64,000 nucleotides of DNA from Gemmatimonadetes bacterium T265 (GTDB lineage: Bacteria > Gemmatimonadota > Gemmatimonadetes > Gemmatimonadales > Gemmatimonadaceae). The stretch lies in the NCBI GenBank assembly GCA_019973575.1, contig BPUI01000003.1, positions 434,001 through 498,000 on the forward strand, read 5' to 3'. The position numbers and the translations under genes were made by a program. Under the pieces are notes generated by a model. The model did no database searches. It worked only from the letters and a program-made list of their open reading frames with translations, and had not been told where the DNA came from. This document shows positions 43,789-52,420 of the stretch, piece after piece. Within the stretch, counting starts at the first letter, position 1, and every line of letters begins with the position of its first letter.

Positions 43789-43932
43789 GTCGACACCGCG
43801 GACGTCCGCTACACGGCGATGGTCCCAATGCGCGACGGCGTGCGGCGCAACACCGAGATCTTCGTCCCCGCGCGCGCCGCCGCGCCGTACCCGGCCGCAA
43901 ACGCGTCCGCGCGCCCACCCTCCATCCGCTGA
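43789..43932 (+). pseudogene. Truncated N-terminal fragment of a CocE/NonD-type hydrolase
   Basis: In the plus frame, VDTADVRYTAMVPMRDGVRR is followed by NTEIFVPARAAAPYPA, the opening of X-Pro dipeptidyl-peptidase/CocE family hydrolases (V-M-V-P-M-R-D-G-V-x-L-x-T-x-I). It then becomes low complexity and stops at 43930-43932, four bases before the M1 start. The rest of the roughly 600-residue family is absent. Most likely a gene mostly replaced or deleted when the M1 gene took its place behind this promoter; chance resemblance is possible but unlikely given the length of the match. Confidence 0.6.
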
Positions 43933-43936
43933 CGCC

Positions 43937-45985
43937 ATGCGCGTACGGTCCCGCCCCGCCGCCGCCCTGCTCCTCCTCACGGCGCCGGCGTTAGGCGCAC
44001 AGACGCGCCCGTCGCCCCCGCTCGCGCCGCGCGCGACGGCGGACGGGCCGCGGCCGGTGCCCGGGCCCGTGTACGAGATCCCCGAATACACGCGGGCCGT
44101 CGCGCGCGGCACGCGCTCGCGCGACGGGCGCCCGGGCGCGGGCTACTGGGTGCAGCACGCGCGGTACGCGATCGAGGCGCGGCTCGCCCCCGCGACGGAC
44201 CGCGTCGCGGGCACCGAGCGCGTCGTCTACCAGAACAACGCGCCCGACACGCTCCGCCGGATCGCGGTCTACCTGCGGCAGAACGCCTTCGCGCCCGGCA
44301 ACCCCCACCAACAGTCGGCGCCCGTCACCGGCGGCGTCACGCTCGGGCGCGTGGCGGTCGACGGGTGCGTCGTCCCGGCGGCGTCCAGCGGCGTGGCCGC
44401 CGTGCCGATCACCGACGTCGACCGCCGGCGCGCCGCGGGCCCGGGCGGCTACACGGTCGACGGCACCGTGATGTGGATCCCGCTCGCGCGGCCGCTGCCG
44501 CCGCGCGACAGCGCGCGCCTCGAACTCGCGTGGTCGTACACGCCGCCGCCGTCGCCCGCCGACGGCCGCGAGGGGCGCGAGGGGCACCGGCTCTACTTCA
44601 TGGGCTACTGGTACCCGCAGGTGGCCGTCTACGACGACGTGCACGGCTGGGTGGCCGACCCGTACTTGTTGCAGGCCGAGTTCTACATGGACCCGGCGGA
44701 CTACGACGTGCGGCTCACCGTGCCGCGCGGGTGGGCCGTCGGCGCAACCGGGACGCTCGAGAACGCCGGCGAGATCCTCTCGCCCGCGGCGCGCACGCGG
44801 CTGGCCGAGGCGCGGCGGAGCGGCGCGGTGGTCCACGTCGCGGAGCCGGGCGGGGCGGGCGCGTTCGCCGGGCGGGGCGCGGAGGCGACGTGGCACTTCG
44901 TCGCGCCCAACGTCCGCGACTTCGCCTGGGGCGCGAGCGACCAGTACGTCTGGGACGCGACGCGCGCGCTCGTCGGCGATTCCTCGCGGGGCGCGGCGCG
45001 CGACACGGTCGATGTCTACAGCTTCTACCGCCGGCACGCGCCCGCGGCGGCCTGGGCGTTAGGCGCCGCGCGCTTTACGCGCGACGCGGTCGAGTCGCTT
45101 TCAGCCTACCTCTGGCCCTACCCCTGGCCGACGATGACTTCGATGGAAGGGGTGCTCGACAGCGGCGGCATGGAGTACCCGACGCTGACGCTCATGCAGC
45201 CGTGGGCCGACACGCTCTCGCTCGCCGGCGACCTCACGCACGAGACCGGGCACATGTGGTTCCCCATGCAGGTCGGCTCGAGCGAGACGCGCTACCCGTG
45301 GATGGACGAGGGGTTCACGCAGTTCGACGTCGCGCAGGCCATGCGCGCGCGCTACGGCGAGCCGCGCGCGGGCGGGCGCCCCGGCGACTCCGAGCCGGGA
45401 CAGCGCGCGCTCTACCTCGCGGCGGCGCGCGCCGGGCGCGAGCTGACGCTCATGTGGCCGGGCGACCTGTATCCGCAGGACCTCTATTTCGTGATGTTCT
45501 ACGACAAGACCGCGCAGGCGCTCGCCGCGCTGCGCGGCGTGCTCGGCGAGGCGACGTTCCACCACGCCCTGCGCGAGTACGGGCGGCGGTGGACGGGCCG
45601 GCACCCGTACCCGTACGACTTCTTCAACACGGTGTCCGACGTCGCGGGGCGGGACCTGTCGTGGTTCTGGACGACGTGGTTCTACGAGCCGTGGTCCCTC
45701 GACCAGGCGGTCGCGTCGGTGACGACGCAGGGCGACTCGACGGCCGTCACGGTCGAGGACCGCGGGCTCGCGCCGATGCCGGTCGTGCTCGCGGTCACGC
45801 GCGCCGGCGGCGGCGTGCAGCGCGTGACCGTGCCGGTCGACGTCTGGCTCGCCGGCGCGCGCCGGCACGTGGTGCGCCTGCCCGCGACGCCCGCCGTCGT
45901 GCGCGTCGAGATCGACCCGGACGGGCTCTTCCCCGACGTCGACCGGTCGAACCAGGTGTGGCCGGCGGCCCGCGGCGGCCCCTGA
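43937..45985 (+). CDS. Exported M1 family metallopeptidase
   Basis: 682 residues from ATG 43937. Signal peptide about 1-21 (cut at ALGAQ). M1 set: GGMEYP at 410-415 (variant of GxMEN), HETGH at 435-439 and E458 in YPWMDEGF, 19 residues on. N-terminal beta domain with YAIEARLAPATDRVAGTERV; C-terminal helices and a beta tail. Divergent from the S12 operon and downstream of the TTGTATACAA site. The Tyr in place of Asn in the GAMEN box is common in M1 proteins of this type. Probably trims peptides outside the cytoplasm. Confidence 0.93.
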   Translation: MRVRSRPAAALLLLTAPALGAQTRPSPPLAPRATADGPRPVPGPVYEIPEYTRAVARGTRSRDGRPGAGYWVQHARYAIEARLAPATDRVAGTERVVYQNNAPDTLRRIAVYLRQNAFAPGNPHQQSAPVTGGVTLGRVAVDGCVVPAASSGVAAVPITDVDRRRAAGPGGYTVDGTVMWIPLARPLPPRDSARLELAWSYTPPPSPADGREGREGHRLYFMGYWYPQVAVYDDVHGWVADPYLLQAEFYMDPADYDVRLTVPRGWAVGATGTLENAGEILSPAARTRLAEARRSGAVVHVAEPGGAGAFAGRGAEATWHFVAPNVRDFAWGASDQYVWDATRALVGDSSRGAARDTVDVYSFYRRHAPAAAWALGAARFTRDAVESLSAYLWPYPWPTMTSMEGVLDSGGMEYPTLTLMQPWADTLSLAGDLTHETGHMWFPMQVGSSETRYPWMDEGFTQFDVAQAMRARYGEPRAGGRPGDSEPGQRALYLAAARAGRELTLMWPGDLYPQDLYFVMFYDKTAQALAALRGVLGEATFHHALREYGRRWTGRHPYPYDFFNTVSDVAGRDLSWFWTTWFYEPWSLDQAVASVTTQGDSTAVTVEDRGLAPMPVVLAVTRAGGGVQRVTVPVDVWLAGARRHVVRLPATPAVVRVEIDPDGLFPDVDRSNQVWPAARGGP

Positions 45986-46016
45986 GCGCGGGGGCACCAG
46001 GGCCGCCGCCCCGCGC
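45986..46016. terminator. Hairpin between convergent genes
   Basis: GCGCGGGG (45986-45993) pairs perfectly with CCCCGCGC (46009-46016), 15-base loop, in the 32-bp gap between the M1 gene and the Gfo/Idh gene. No U-tract, as expected at this GC content. Likely bidirectional. Confidence 0.55.
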
Positions 46017-46017
46017 A

Positions 46018-47403
46018 CTACGCCACCGTCGGCTCCCAGCCGGGCGCGTACTCGCGCGTCCACCACCGCGCCGCCTCGGCGTCGCCTAACACGTGCCCGT
46101 CGGCCGGGTCCGTGCGGAGCGCGCGGCCGGCCTGTTGGGCGAGGTTCCCGAGGTGGGCGAGGAGCGTGCTCTTGTGCCCCTCCGCGATCGGCGCGTTGAG
46201 CGCCGCGCCGGTGCGGACGGCGTCGATGAAGTTGGCCACGTGGCGCACGGTGAGCGTGTCGCCCCCGCGCACGTCGAGGGCGTCGGTGGTCTCCTTCGCG
46301 AGCGACTGCCTGACCACCGTCTTGCCCTTCAGGTCGTAAACGGTGTAGCCGTTGCGGTCGACGACGGCCGAGCCGTTTGTGCCGTAGACGGCCGTGCCGC
46401 GCCCCCTCCCCTCGGTCTCGAAGCCGTTGCAGCTGCGCCCCTCCCAGGTGACGACGCTGCCGTCGCCGAACTCGTACGTGACCTGCTGCGCGTCGGGAAA
46501 CTCCCAGTCGTCCCGGAACTGGTAGCGGCCGCCGGCGGAGCTGACGCGCACCGGGTAGTCCACGCCTAACGCCCAGCGGGCGACGTCGATCTCGTGCGTG
46601 CCGTTGTTGCAGATCTCGCCGGTGCCCCAGCGGCGGAACCAGTGCCAGTTGTAGTGGACGACGTTGTCGCGGTACGCGGTCCGCGGCGCGGGGCCCTGCC
46701 ACAGCTCGTAGTCGAGCCAGGCCGGCACCGGCGCGGGCCGGCCGCGCCCGATCGTGTCGCGGGCGTTGGCGTACCAGGTGCGCGCCAGGTACGGCCGGCC
46801 GATCAGCCCGCGGCGGATTTCCCCGACGAGCTCGATCGACTGCGGGGCGCTCCGCTGCTGCGAGCCCATCTGCACGAGCCGCCCGTGCCGGCGCTGCGCC
46901 TCGACCAGGAGCTCGCCCTCGCGCGGGTTGTGGCCGCAGGGCTTCTCGACGTAGACGTGCTTGCCGGCCTTGAGCGCGAGGATCGCGGCCGGCGCGTGCC
47001 AGTGGTCGGGGGCCGCGATGTAGAGCGCGTCGACCGACGGGTCGTCGAGGGCGCGGCGGAAGTCCGCGGTCCCGCGCGGGTGGCCGTTCTGCTTGCCCCG
47101 GATCGCGGCCGTGGTCTTGGCGATCGCGCGCTCGTCCACGTCGCAGACGTAGACCACCTCGGTGTTGGGCGTCGCGGCGAAGATCTGCGAGACCTCGTAG
47201 CCGCGGCTGTTGACGCCCATCACGGCCACGCGCACGCGCTCGTTAGGCGATCCGGTGGCGCTCCGCGCGCGCGCGGCGGGTCGCACCGCCGGTTGGGCGA
47301 GGACCGGCGCGGCCCACACGCCGAGGCCGGCGGCGGTGGCGGCGCGCACGAACGCGCGGCGGTCGAGCGCGTGCTGGTCCGAGGCGTTCTGGTCCGACGA
47401 CAT
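46018..47403 (-). CDS. Tat-exported Gfo/Idh/MocA oxidoreductase
   Basis: 461 residues. Twin-arginine signal about 14-40 (DRRAFVRAATAAGLGVWAAP) suggests export with NAD(P) already bound, as in glucose-fructose oxidoreductase. Rossmann motif VAVMGVNSRG about 58-67, VEKPCGHN (EKP motif) about 149-156, and WHWFRRWGTGEICNNGTHEIDVARW as the catalytic/His region. Downstream of the DUF1080 gene (55 bp). Exported Gfo/Idh enzymes paired with DUF1080 hydrolases often handle 3-keto sugars, so this pair may process glycosides outside the cytoplasm before hexuronate uptake. Substrate inferred. Confidence 0.9.
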   Translation of the reverse strand: MSSDQNASDQHALDRRAFVRAATAAGLGVWAAPVLAQPAVRPAARARSATGSPNERVRVAVMGVNSRGYEVSQIFAATPNTEVVYVCDVDERAIAKTTAAIRGKQNGHPRGTADFRRALDDPSVDALYIAAPDHWHAPAAILALKAGKHVYVEKPCGHNPREGELLVEAQRRHGRLVQMGSQQRSAPQSIELVGEIRRGLIGRPYLARTWYANARDTIGRGRPAPVPAWLDYELWQGPAPRTAYRDNVVHYNWHWFRRWGTGEICNNGTHEIDVARWALGVDYPVRVSSAGGRYQFRDDWEFPDAQQVTYEFGDGSVVTWEGRSCNGFETEGRGRGTAVYGTNGSAVVDRNGYTVYDLKGKTVVRQSLAKETTDALDVRGGDTLTVRHVANFIDAVRTGAALNAPIAEGHKSTLLAHLGNLAQQAGRALRTDPADGHVLGDAEAARWWTREYAPGWEPTVA

Positions 47404-47458
47404 GGGCGTCTCCGAGGTTCGAGGCCGGTGCTGGATACGTACGGGTGACGCGCGGGCG

Positions 47459-48262
47459 TCAGCGCCCGGCGGCGGGCAGCTCGCGGATCTTCACGTCCCG
47501 GAACCAGACCGCGTCCTCGTGGTCCTGCAAGACGATGGGCCCGCGCCGCCGCTCGGCGAACCAGGGGATCACGCGGTACTTGCTCGCCGCGAGCGCGTCG
47601 CGCATCCGCGGCGAGCCGAGGTCGAACTCGACGACCTCCTCGCCGTTGAGCCAGTGCTCGCCGTGCGGGCCGCGGAACACGATACGCGACGTGTTCCACT
47701 CGCCCACGGGGCGCAGCCGCTTGCTCGCGTTAGGCGGCACGAGGTCGTAGAGCGCGCCCGCGCGGTGGCTCGGCAGCTTGCCGTCGGCGTGCCGGTCGTC
47801 GTCGAGCATCTGGTATTCGAAGCCCTTCGCCGCGTGCCGCGGCTCGAGCGTGGTCGAGAGCCGTTCGGAGACGTTGTACTTGACCCCGCTGTTGCCGCCC
47901 GGGCTGATCTTCCACTGCCAGCTCAACTCGAAGTCCTCGTAGGTCGAGTCGGTCATCAGGTCCCCGCCGACCAGCGGCTGCCCGTCGGCCGCGTGCGGCA
48001 CCCGGCCGCTCGCGAGCTTCTCGATCGCCCCGTCCCGGACGGTCCAGAACGCGCTCGGCACGGTGTCGCGCCCGAGCCCGCGCCACCCCGTCAACGTCGT
48101 GCCGTCGAAGAGCAGCCGCCACCCCGCCGCGCGCTCGGCCGCGGTGAGCGTGTTGTGCGGTCCGGTGTCGGACGCGTCCTGCGCCCGGCCGAGCGCGGGG
48201 GCGAGGAAGACGAGCGCGGCCGCGGCAAGGAGCGCGAGCGGGCGGCGGTTAGAGCGCTGCAT
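47459..48262 (-). CDS. Exported DUF1080 (3-keto-disaccharide hydrolase type) protein
   Basis: About 267 residues from ATG 48262 (ATG 48274 adds four residues). Signal peptide about 1-28. Laminin-G/concanavalin-like sandwich with GWRLLFDGTTLTGWRG, YEDFELSWQWKISPGGNSGVKY, GFEYQMLDDDRH and NTSRIVFRGPHGEHWLNGEEV, the DUF1080 pattern. Members of this family cleave 3-keto glycosides made by Gfo/Idh-type dehydrogenases. The start overlaps the end of uxuA by 14 bp, placing it in the hexuronate operon. Confidence 0.9.
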   Translation of the reverse strand: MQRSNRRPLALLAAAALVFLAPALGRAQDASDTGPHNTLTAAERAAGWRLLFDGTTLTGWRGLGRDTVPSAFWTVRDGAIEKLASGRVPHAADGQPLVGGDLMTDSTYEDFELSWQWKISPGGNSGVKYNVSERLSTTLEPRHAAKGFEYQMLDDDRHADGKLPSHRAGALYDLVPPNASKRLRPVGEWNTSRIVFRGPHGEHWLNGEEVVEFDLGSPRMRDALAASKYRVIPWFAERRRGPIVLQDHEDAVWFRDVKIRELPAAGR

Positions 48263-49340
48263 GGGGCTCCGCATGGCGTGATGTGGATGGAGGGGCGGGG
48301 CGCGAGACGGCCTCCCACAGGCCGTACAGATACGTCGCGCCCAACGCCCGGTCGTAGAGGCCGTACCCGGGGCGCCCGGCCTCGCCCCAGATCATGCGCC
48401 CGTGGTCGGGGCGCGCCGGGCCGGCGAAGCCCACCTCGTACAGCGCCCGCACCACGGCGAGCATGTCCACGCTCCCGAACGCCGACGGGTGCGGGCTCTC
48501 CCGGAACGCGCGCGCGCCGGGCGCCCCGCCCGTGACCGCGACGTTCCGGCAGTGGGCGAAGTGTACGCGCGCGCCGAGCCGGCGGACGGCGGCGGGGAGG
48601 TCGGCGCCCGGGTCGGCGCCTAACGAGCCGGTGCAGAAGGTCACGCCGTTCGCGGGGCTGTCGACCAGCCGCGTGACCCGCTCCAGCGCCAGGCCGCTCG
48701 TGACCACGCGCGGCAGGCCGAAGATCGGCCACGGCGGGTCGTCGGGGTGGATGGCGAGCTTGACGCCGGCCGAATCGGCCGCGGGCACGACGCGCTCGAG
48801 GAAGTAGGCGAGGTGCTCCCAGAGTCGCTCGGGCGGCACCGCCCGGTAGGCGGCGAGCAGGGCGGCCAGCTCGTCGGCCGTGTACGCCGTCGCCCACCCG
48901 GGCAGGTCGCCGGTCCCGCGCGAGAGGTCGATCCCTGCGAGCGCCCGGTCGTCGTAGGCGAGCGCGGTCGAGCCGTCGGCGTTAGGCGCCGCGAGGTCGG
49001 TGCGCGTCCAGTCGAAGACGGGCATGAAGTTGTAGCACACCACCGGCACGCCGGCCGCGCCGACGCGCTCGAGCGACAGGCACCACGCGTCGATCAGCCG
49101 GTCGCGCGCGGGGCGCCCGAGCTTGACGTCCTCGTGCACCGGGATGCTCTCGACCACCGAGAGCCGGAGCCCGGCCGCCTCGACCCGGTCGCGCAGCCGT
49201 TCGACCGCGCCGGCCGGCCACGGCGTGCCGACCGGCACGTCGTAGAGCGCGCTCACCACGCCCTCGACGCCCGGGATCTGCCGGATGTGCGCGAGAGGGA
49301 TGGGGTCGTCGGGGCCGAACCAGCGGAAGGTCAGGTACAT
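48249..49340 (-). CDS. uxuA: D-mannonate dehydratase
   Basis: 363 residues from ATG 49340. UxuA signature pieces: TFRWFGPDDPIPLAHIRQIPG at the N-terminus, VVCYNFMPVFDWTRTDL, KLAIHPDDPPWPIFGLPRV, HFAHCRNV and the C-terminal RPDHGRMIWGE. Dehydrates D-mannonate to 2-keto-3-deoxy-D-gluconate with a divalent metal ion. Slightly shorter than the E. coli enzyme (394). It lies 156 bp beyond the uxaC stop, with the inverted-repeat element between them, and overlaps the DUF1080 gene downstream. Confidence 0.95.
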   Translation of the reverse strand: MYLTFRWFGPDDPIPLAHIRQIPGVEGVVSALYDVPVGTPWPAGAVERLRDRVEAAGLRLSVVESIPVHEDVKLGRPARDRLIDAWCLSLERVGAAGVPVVCYNFMPVFDWTRTDLAAPNADGSTALAYDDRALAGIDLSRGTGDLPGWATAYTADELAALLAAYRAVPPERLWEHLAYFLERVVPAADSAGVKLAIHPDDPPWPIFGLPRVVTSGLALERVTRLVDSPANGVTFCTGSLGADPGADLPAAVRRLGARVHFAHCRNVAVTGGAPGARAFRESPHPSAFGSVDMLAVVRALYEVGFAGPARPDHGRMIWGEAGRPGYGLYDRALGATYLYGLWEAVSRPAPPSTSRHAEPHAAL

Positions 49341-49380
49341 CGGCGTGGGCGTCGCGGATCGTGGGAGTGCAAGAAAGCTG

Positions 49381-49505
49381 TCATCCTGAGCGCAGCGAAG
49401 GATCTTGTGTGCGGTACGTGGAGCGTCGTGCCGTCGGGGCAGTCCTTCCCGGAGAAGCGGTGTTCCACGTTCCGCACGCAAGATCCTTCGCTGCGCTCAG
49501 GATGA
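49381..49505. repeat. Inverted repeat element with 42-bp arms (MITE/REP-like)
   Basis: Left arm 49381-49422 begins TCATCCTGAGCGCAGCGAAG; right arm 49464-49505 is its reverse complement with two mismatches, and the outer 27 bp match exactly. The 41-base centre is unrelated. The sequence type (CATCCTGAGCG...AAGGATC) is known as a dispersed repeat in several phyla. The right arm contains the last codons and TGA stop of uxaC (stop at 49497-49499); the left arm ends upstream of uxuA. It may terminate, attenuate or process the operon mRNA. Confidence 0.85.
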
Positions 49506-51017
49506 CACGCCGCGCCGCCACGCCGCGCCGCCCCCGCCCAACTTGTAGGCCTCGCGCGCCAACTCCACCGCGAGCGCCCGCGCCATCTCGCGCGCCTCGC
49601 CGAGGTCGACGACGTGCCGCGCGACGAGCCCCGCGAGCCAGTTCGCGTCCACCCGCCGGGCGAGGTCGTGCCGCGCCGGAATCGAGCAGAACGCCCGCGT
49701 GTCGTCCACGAACCCCGTCGTGTTGTAGATCCCGGCCGTCTCGGTGACCCGTTCGCGAAAGCGCCGCATCCCCTCGATCGAGTCGTGGAACCACCACGGC
49801 GGCCCGAGCCGCAGGGCGGGGTAGTGCCCCGCGAGCGGCGCGAGCTCGCGCGCGTACGTCGACTCGTCCAGCGTGAACAGCACGAGCGTGAGGCGCGGGT
49901 CGCTCCCGTGCGCGTCGAGCAGCGCCCGCAGGTTGCGCGTGTACTCCGTCGCGACCGGGACGTCGCCGCCCCGGTCCGGGCCGAAGCGCTCGGCCACGCG
50001 CGGGTTGTGATCGCGGAACGCCCCCGGATGGATCTGCATCACGAGCCCGTCCTCGGTGCTCATGCGCGCCATCTCGACCAGCATGTGCGCCTCGAACGCG
50101 CGCTGGTCGTCGGCCGTCGCCTCGCCGCGGCGGGCGCGCCCGAAGATCGCCTCCACCACGTCGGCCGGCAGCGCGGCGGTGTACGGATCGAGCACCGCGT
50201 GGTCGGTCGCCGTCGCGCCTAACGCCCTGAAGTACGCGCGCCGCTCGGCCAGCGCGCCGACGAACGCCGCGTGGTCCGGCAGCGGCCGCCCGGTCGACGC
50301 CTCCAGCCCGGCCAGCGCCCCGCCCCACCCGGGCGCCGCGATCCGGAAAAGCGCGTCGGGGCGGAACGTCGGCACCACGCGCCGCCCGCCCGCCCACCCC
50401 GACGCGCGCAACGCGCGGTGGTGCCGCAGGTCGTCGCCGGCCGCGTCCGTCGTCGCGAGCACCTCGAGCCCGAACCGCTCGAACAGCGCGCGCGGGCGGA
50501 ACTCGGGGCTCCGCAGGCGCTCGGCGACCTGGTCGTAAACGCGGTCGGCCGTCGCGGCCGACGGGCGCACGCGCACGCCGAACAACTCGTGCAGCTCGTA
50601 CTCCAGCCACGCGCGCGAGGGCGTGCCGCGGAACAGGTGCCAGTGCGCCGCGAACAGCCGCCACACCGCGCGCGGGTCCGCCGCGGCCGGCGGCCCGTCC
50701 GCCGCGGCGCCCGCCCGCGGCGCAATGCCTAACGCCTCCAGCGGCACGCCCCGCGAGTACAGCATCCGCAGCAGGTAGTGGTCCGGCGTGACGAGCAGCG
50801 CGGTGGGCTCGGGGAACGGCGCGTCCTCGGCCAGCAGCCGCGGGTCCACGTGGCCGTGCGGCGAGACGAGGGGGAGCGCGCGGGTCTCGTCGTAGAGCAG
50901 CCGGGCCACGCGCCGCACCGACGGCTCGGCGTCGAAGTAGCGGTCCGGGTGCAGCTCGAGTGGCTCGCCGGGGATGGCCACGGCCGGTGCGTCGTGCAAG
51001 GAGAGCCGCGCCGTCAC
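49497..51017 (-). CDS. uxaC: Uronate isomerase
   Basis: 506 residues from GTG 51017 (4-bp overlap with the transporter stop). Amidohydrolase-superfamily uronate isomerase: LELHPDRYFDAEPSVRRVARLLYD, zinc motif SPHGHVDPRLLAEDAPF, DHYLLRMLYSRG, WHLFRGTPSRAWLEYEL, TTDAAGDDLRHHRAL, MQIHPGAFRDHN and PARHDLARRVDANWL. Converts D-glucuronate to D-fructuronate (and D-galacturonate to D-tagaturonate). The C-terminal few residues and the stop are encoded by the inverted-repeat element, so the natural C-terminus may have been replaced on insertion. Confidence 0.95.
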   Translation of the reverse strand: MTARLSLHDAPAVAIPGEPLELHPDRYFDAEPSVRRVARLLYDETRALPLVSPHGHVDPRLLAEDAPFPEPTALLVTPDHYLLRMLYSRGVPLEALGIAPRAGAAADGPPAAADPRAVWRLFAAHWHLFRGTPSRAWLEYELHELFGVRVRPSAATADRVYDQVAERLRSPEFRPRALFERFGLEVLATTDAAGDDLRHHRALRASGWAGGRRVVPTFRPDALFRIAAPGWGGALAGLEASTGRPLPDHAAFVGALAERRAYFRALGATATDHAVLDPYTAALPADVVEAIFGRARRGEATADDQRAFEAHMLVEMARMSTEDGLVMQIHPGAFRDHNPRVAERFGPDRGGDVPVATEYTRNLRALLDAHGSDPRLTLVLFTLDESTYARELAPLAGHYPALRLGPPWWFHDSIEGMRRFRERVTETAGIYNTTGFVDDTRAFCSIPARHDLARRVDANWLAGLVARHVVDLGEAREMARALAVELAREAYKLGGGGAAWRRGVSS

Positions 51018-52420
51018 GGGCGCGCGCTCGCCGCGGCCGGCGTGGCGCCTAACTGCACGGGTTCGAGGCGCGGCGCGAGCAGCTGGACCACCGCCCACGC
51101 GCACACGTAGGCGAGCCCGCAGACGACGAAGATCGGCCGGTAGTCGTGCGTGTTCTGCAGCACGTGCCCCGTCGCGCGCTGGAAGAGGAAACCGCCGAGC
51201 GCGCCGGCCGTGCCGGCGATGCCGATGACCGAGGCCACCGCGGCCCGCGGGAACATGTCGCTCGCCAGCGTATACGCGTTGGCCGACCACCCCTGGTGCG
51301 CCGCCGCCGCGAGCGCCACGAGCGCCACCGCGCCCCAGAGCCCGCCCGCGCGCGGCGCGAACATCGTCGGCACGACGAGCAGCGCCATCGCCAGCATCGC
51401 CGTCTTGCGCGCCCGGTTCGCCGTCCAGCCGCGCGCGAGCAGCGCGCCCGACAGCCACCCGCCGCCCACCGACCCCACGTCGGCCAGCACGTAGATCGCC
51501 ACGAGCGGCGCCGCGAGCCCGACGAGCTTCACGCCGAACCGCGCGTCGAGGAATTTGGGAAGCCAGAATAGGTAGAAGTACCACACCCCGTCGGTGAGCC
51601 CCTTCGCGGCGGCCACGGCCCACAGCTGCCGGCGCCGGAGCAGCCCCGCCCAGCGCACGGGCGGCGCATCGTTAGGCACCACACAGTTAGGCGTTGCACG
51701 AGGTGCGTCGCCCCGCACGTACGCCAGCTCGGCCGGCGTCACGCGCGGGTGCTCGTCGGGGCGGCGGTAGAAGGTGAGCCACGCGCCCAGCCACAGAAAC
51801 CCGACGGCGCCGGTGACCACGAACGCCATGCGCCACCCCCAGGCGAGCGCGATCCAGGGCACCACGACCGGCGCGACGATCGCGCCGACGTTGGTGCCGG
51901 CGTTGAACAACCCCGTGGCCAGCGCGCGCTCGCGCACCGGGAACCACTCGGCCACGGTCTTGATCGACGCCGGGAAGTTGGCCGACTCGGCCAGCCCGAG
52001 CGCGAAGCGCGCGGCCGAGAAGCCGGCCACCGTGCTCGCCAGCGCGTGCCCCATCGAGGCCAGGCTCCACGCGACGAGGGCGAGCGCGAGGCCGGCGCGG
52101 GTGCCGAGCGCGTCGATCGCGCGCCCGGCGAAGAGGAAGCCGGCGCCGTAGGCGAGCGTGAACCACGAGACGATGTTGCCGTAGTCGGCCTCGGTCCACC
52201 CCAGGCCGTGCTGCAGCGTCGGTGCGAGGATGCCGAGCACCTGGCGGTCGACGTAGTTGACCGTCGTCGCGGCGAAGAGGAGCGCGCAGATGACCCAGCG
52301 CACGTGGCCCGCGCGCGGTGGCCCATTCGGCGCGTCCGCCGGCGCGGGGCGCCGGACCCGCGTCTCCTCCACCGCGGAGGCGACGGCCGCGAGCTCCACG
52401 CGGGGCCGCATCGCGTGCAT
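51014..52420 (-). CDS. MFS hexuronate transporter (ExuT-like)
   Basis: About 468 residues from ATG 52420, which has GGAGG just upstream; ATG 52465 is an alternative. Twelve hydrophobic segments; TM1 WVICALLFAATTVNYVDRQVLG carries the anion:cation symporter motif, then LGLAESANFPASIKTVAEWFP and GWSANAYTLASDMFPRAAVASV. These match ExuT/GudP-type sugar-acid:H+ symporters in the inner membrane. First gene of the leftward hexuronate operon, overlapping uxaC by 4 bp. Confidence 0.9.
   Translation of the reverse strand: MHAMRPRVELAAVASAVEETRVRRPAPADAPNGPPRAGHVRWVICALLFAATTVNYVDRQVLGILAPTLQHGLGWTEADYGNIVSWFTLAYGAGFLFAGRAIDALGTRAGLALALVAWSLASMGHALASTVAGFSAARFALGLAESANFPASIKTVAEWFPVRERALATGLFNAGTNVGAIVAPVVVPWIALAWGWRMAFVVTGAVGFLWLGAWLTFYRRPDEHPRVTPAELAYVRGDAPRATPNCVVPNDAPPVRWAGLLRRRQLWAVAAAKGLTDGVWYFYLFWLPKFLDARFGVKLVGLAAPLVAIYVLADVGSVGGGWLSGALLARGWTANRARKTAMLAMALLVVPTMFAPRAGGLWGAVALVALAAAAHQGWSANAYTLASDMFPRAAVASVIGIAGTAGALGGFLFQRATGHVLQNTHDYRPIFVVCGLAYVCAWAVVQLLAPRLEPVQLGATPAAASARP

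Noticed and set aside
41621-43918. Upstream extension of the VanX/deacylase frame to a 1637-codon open frame
   Set aside because: It crosses the S12 gene out of frame and is Arg/Pro-rich; GTG 41620 with the 4-bp overlap and a signal peptide is the credible start.
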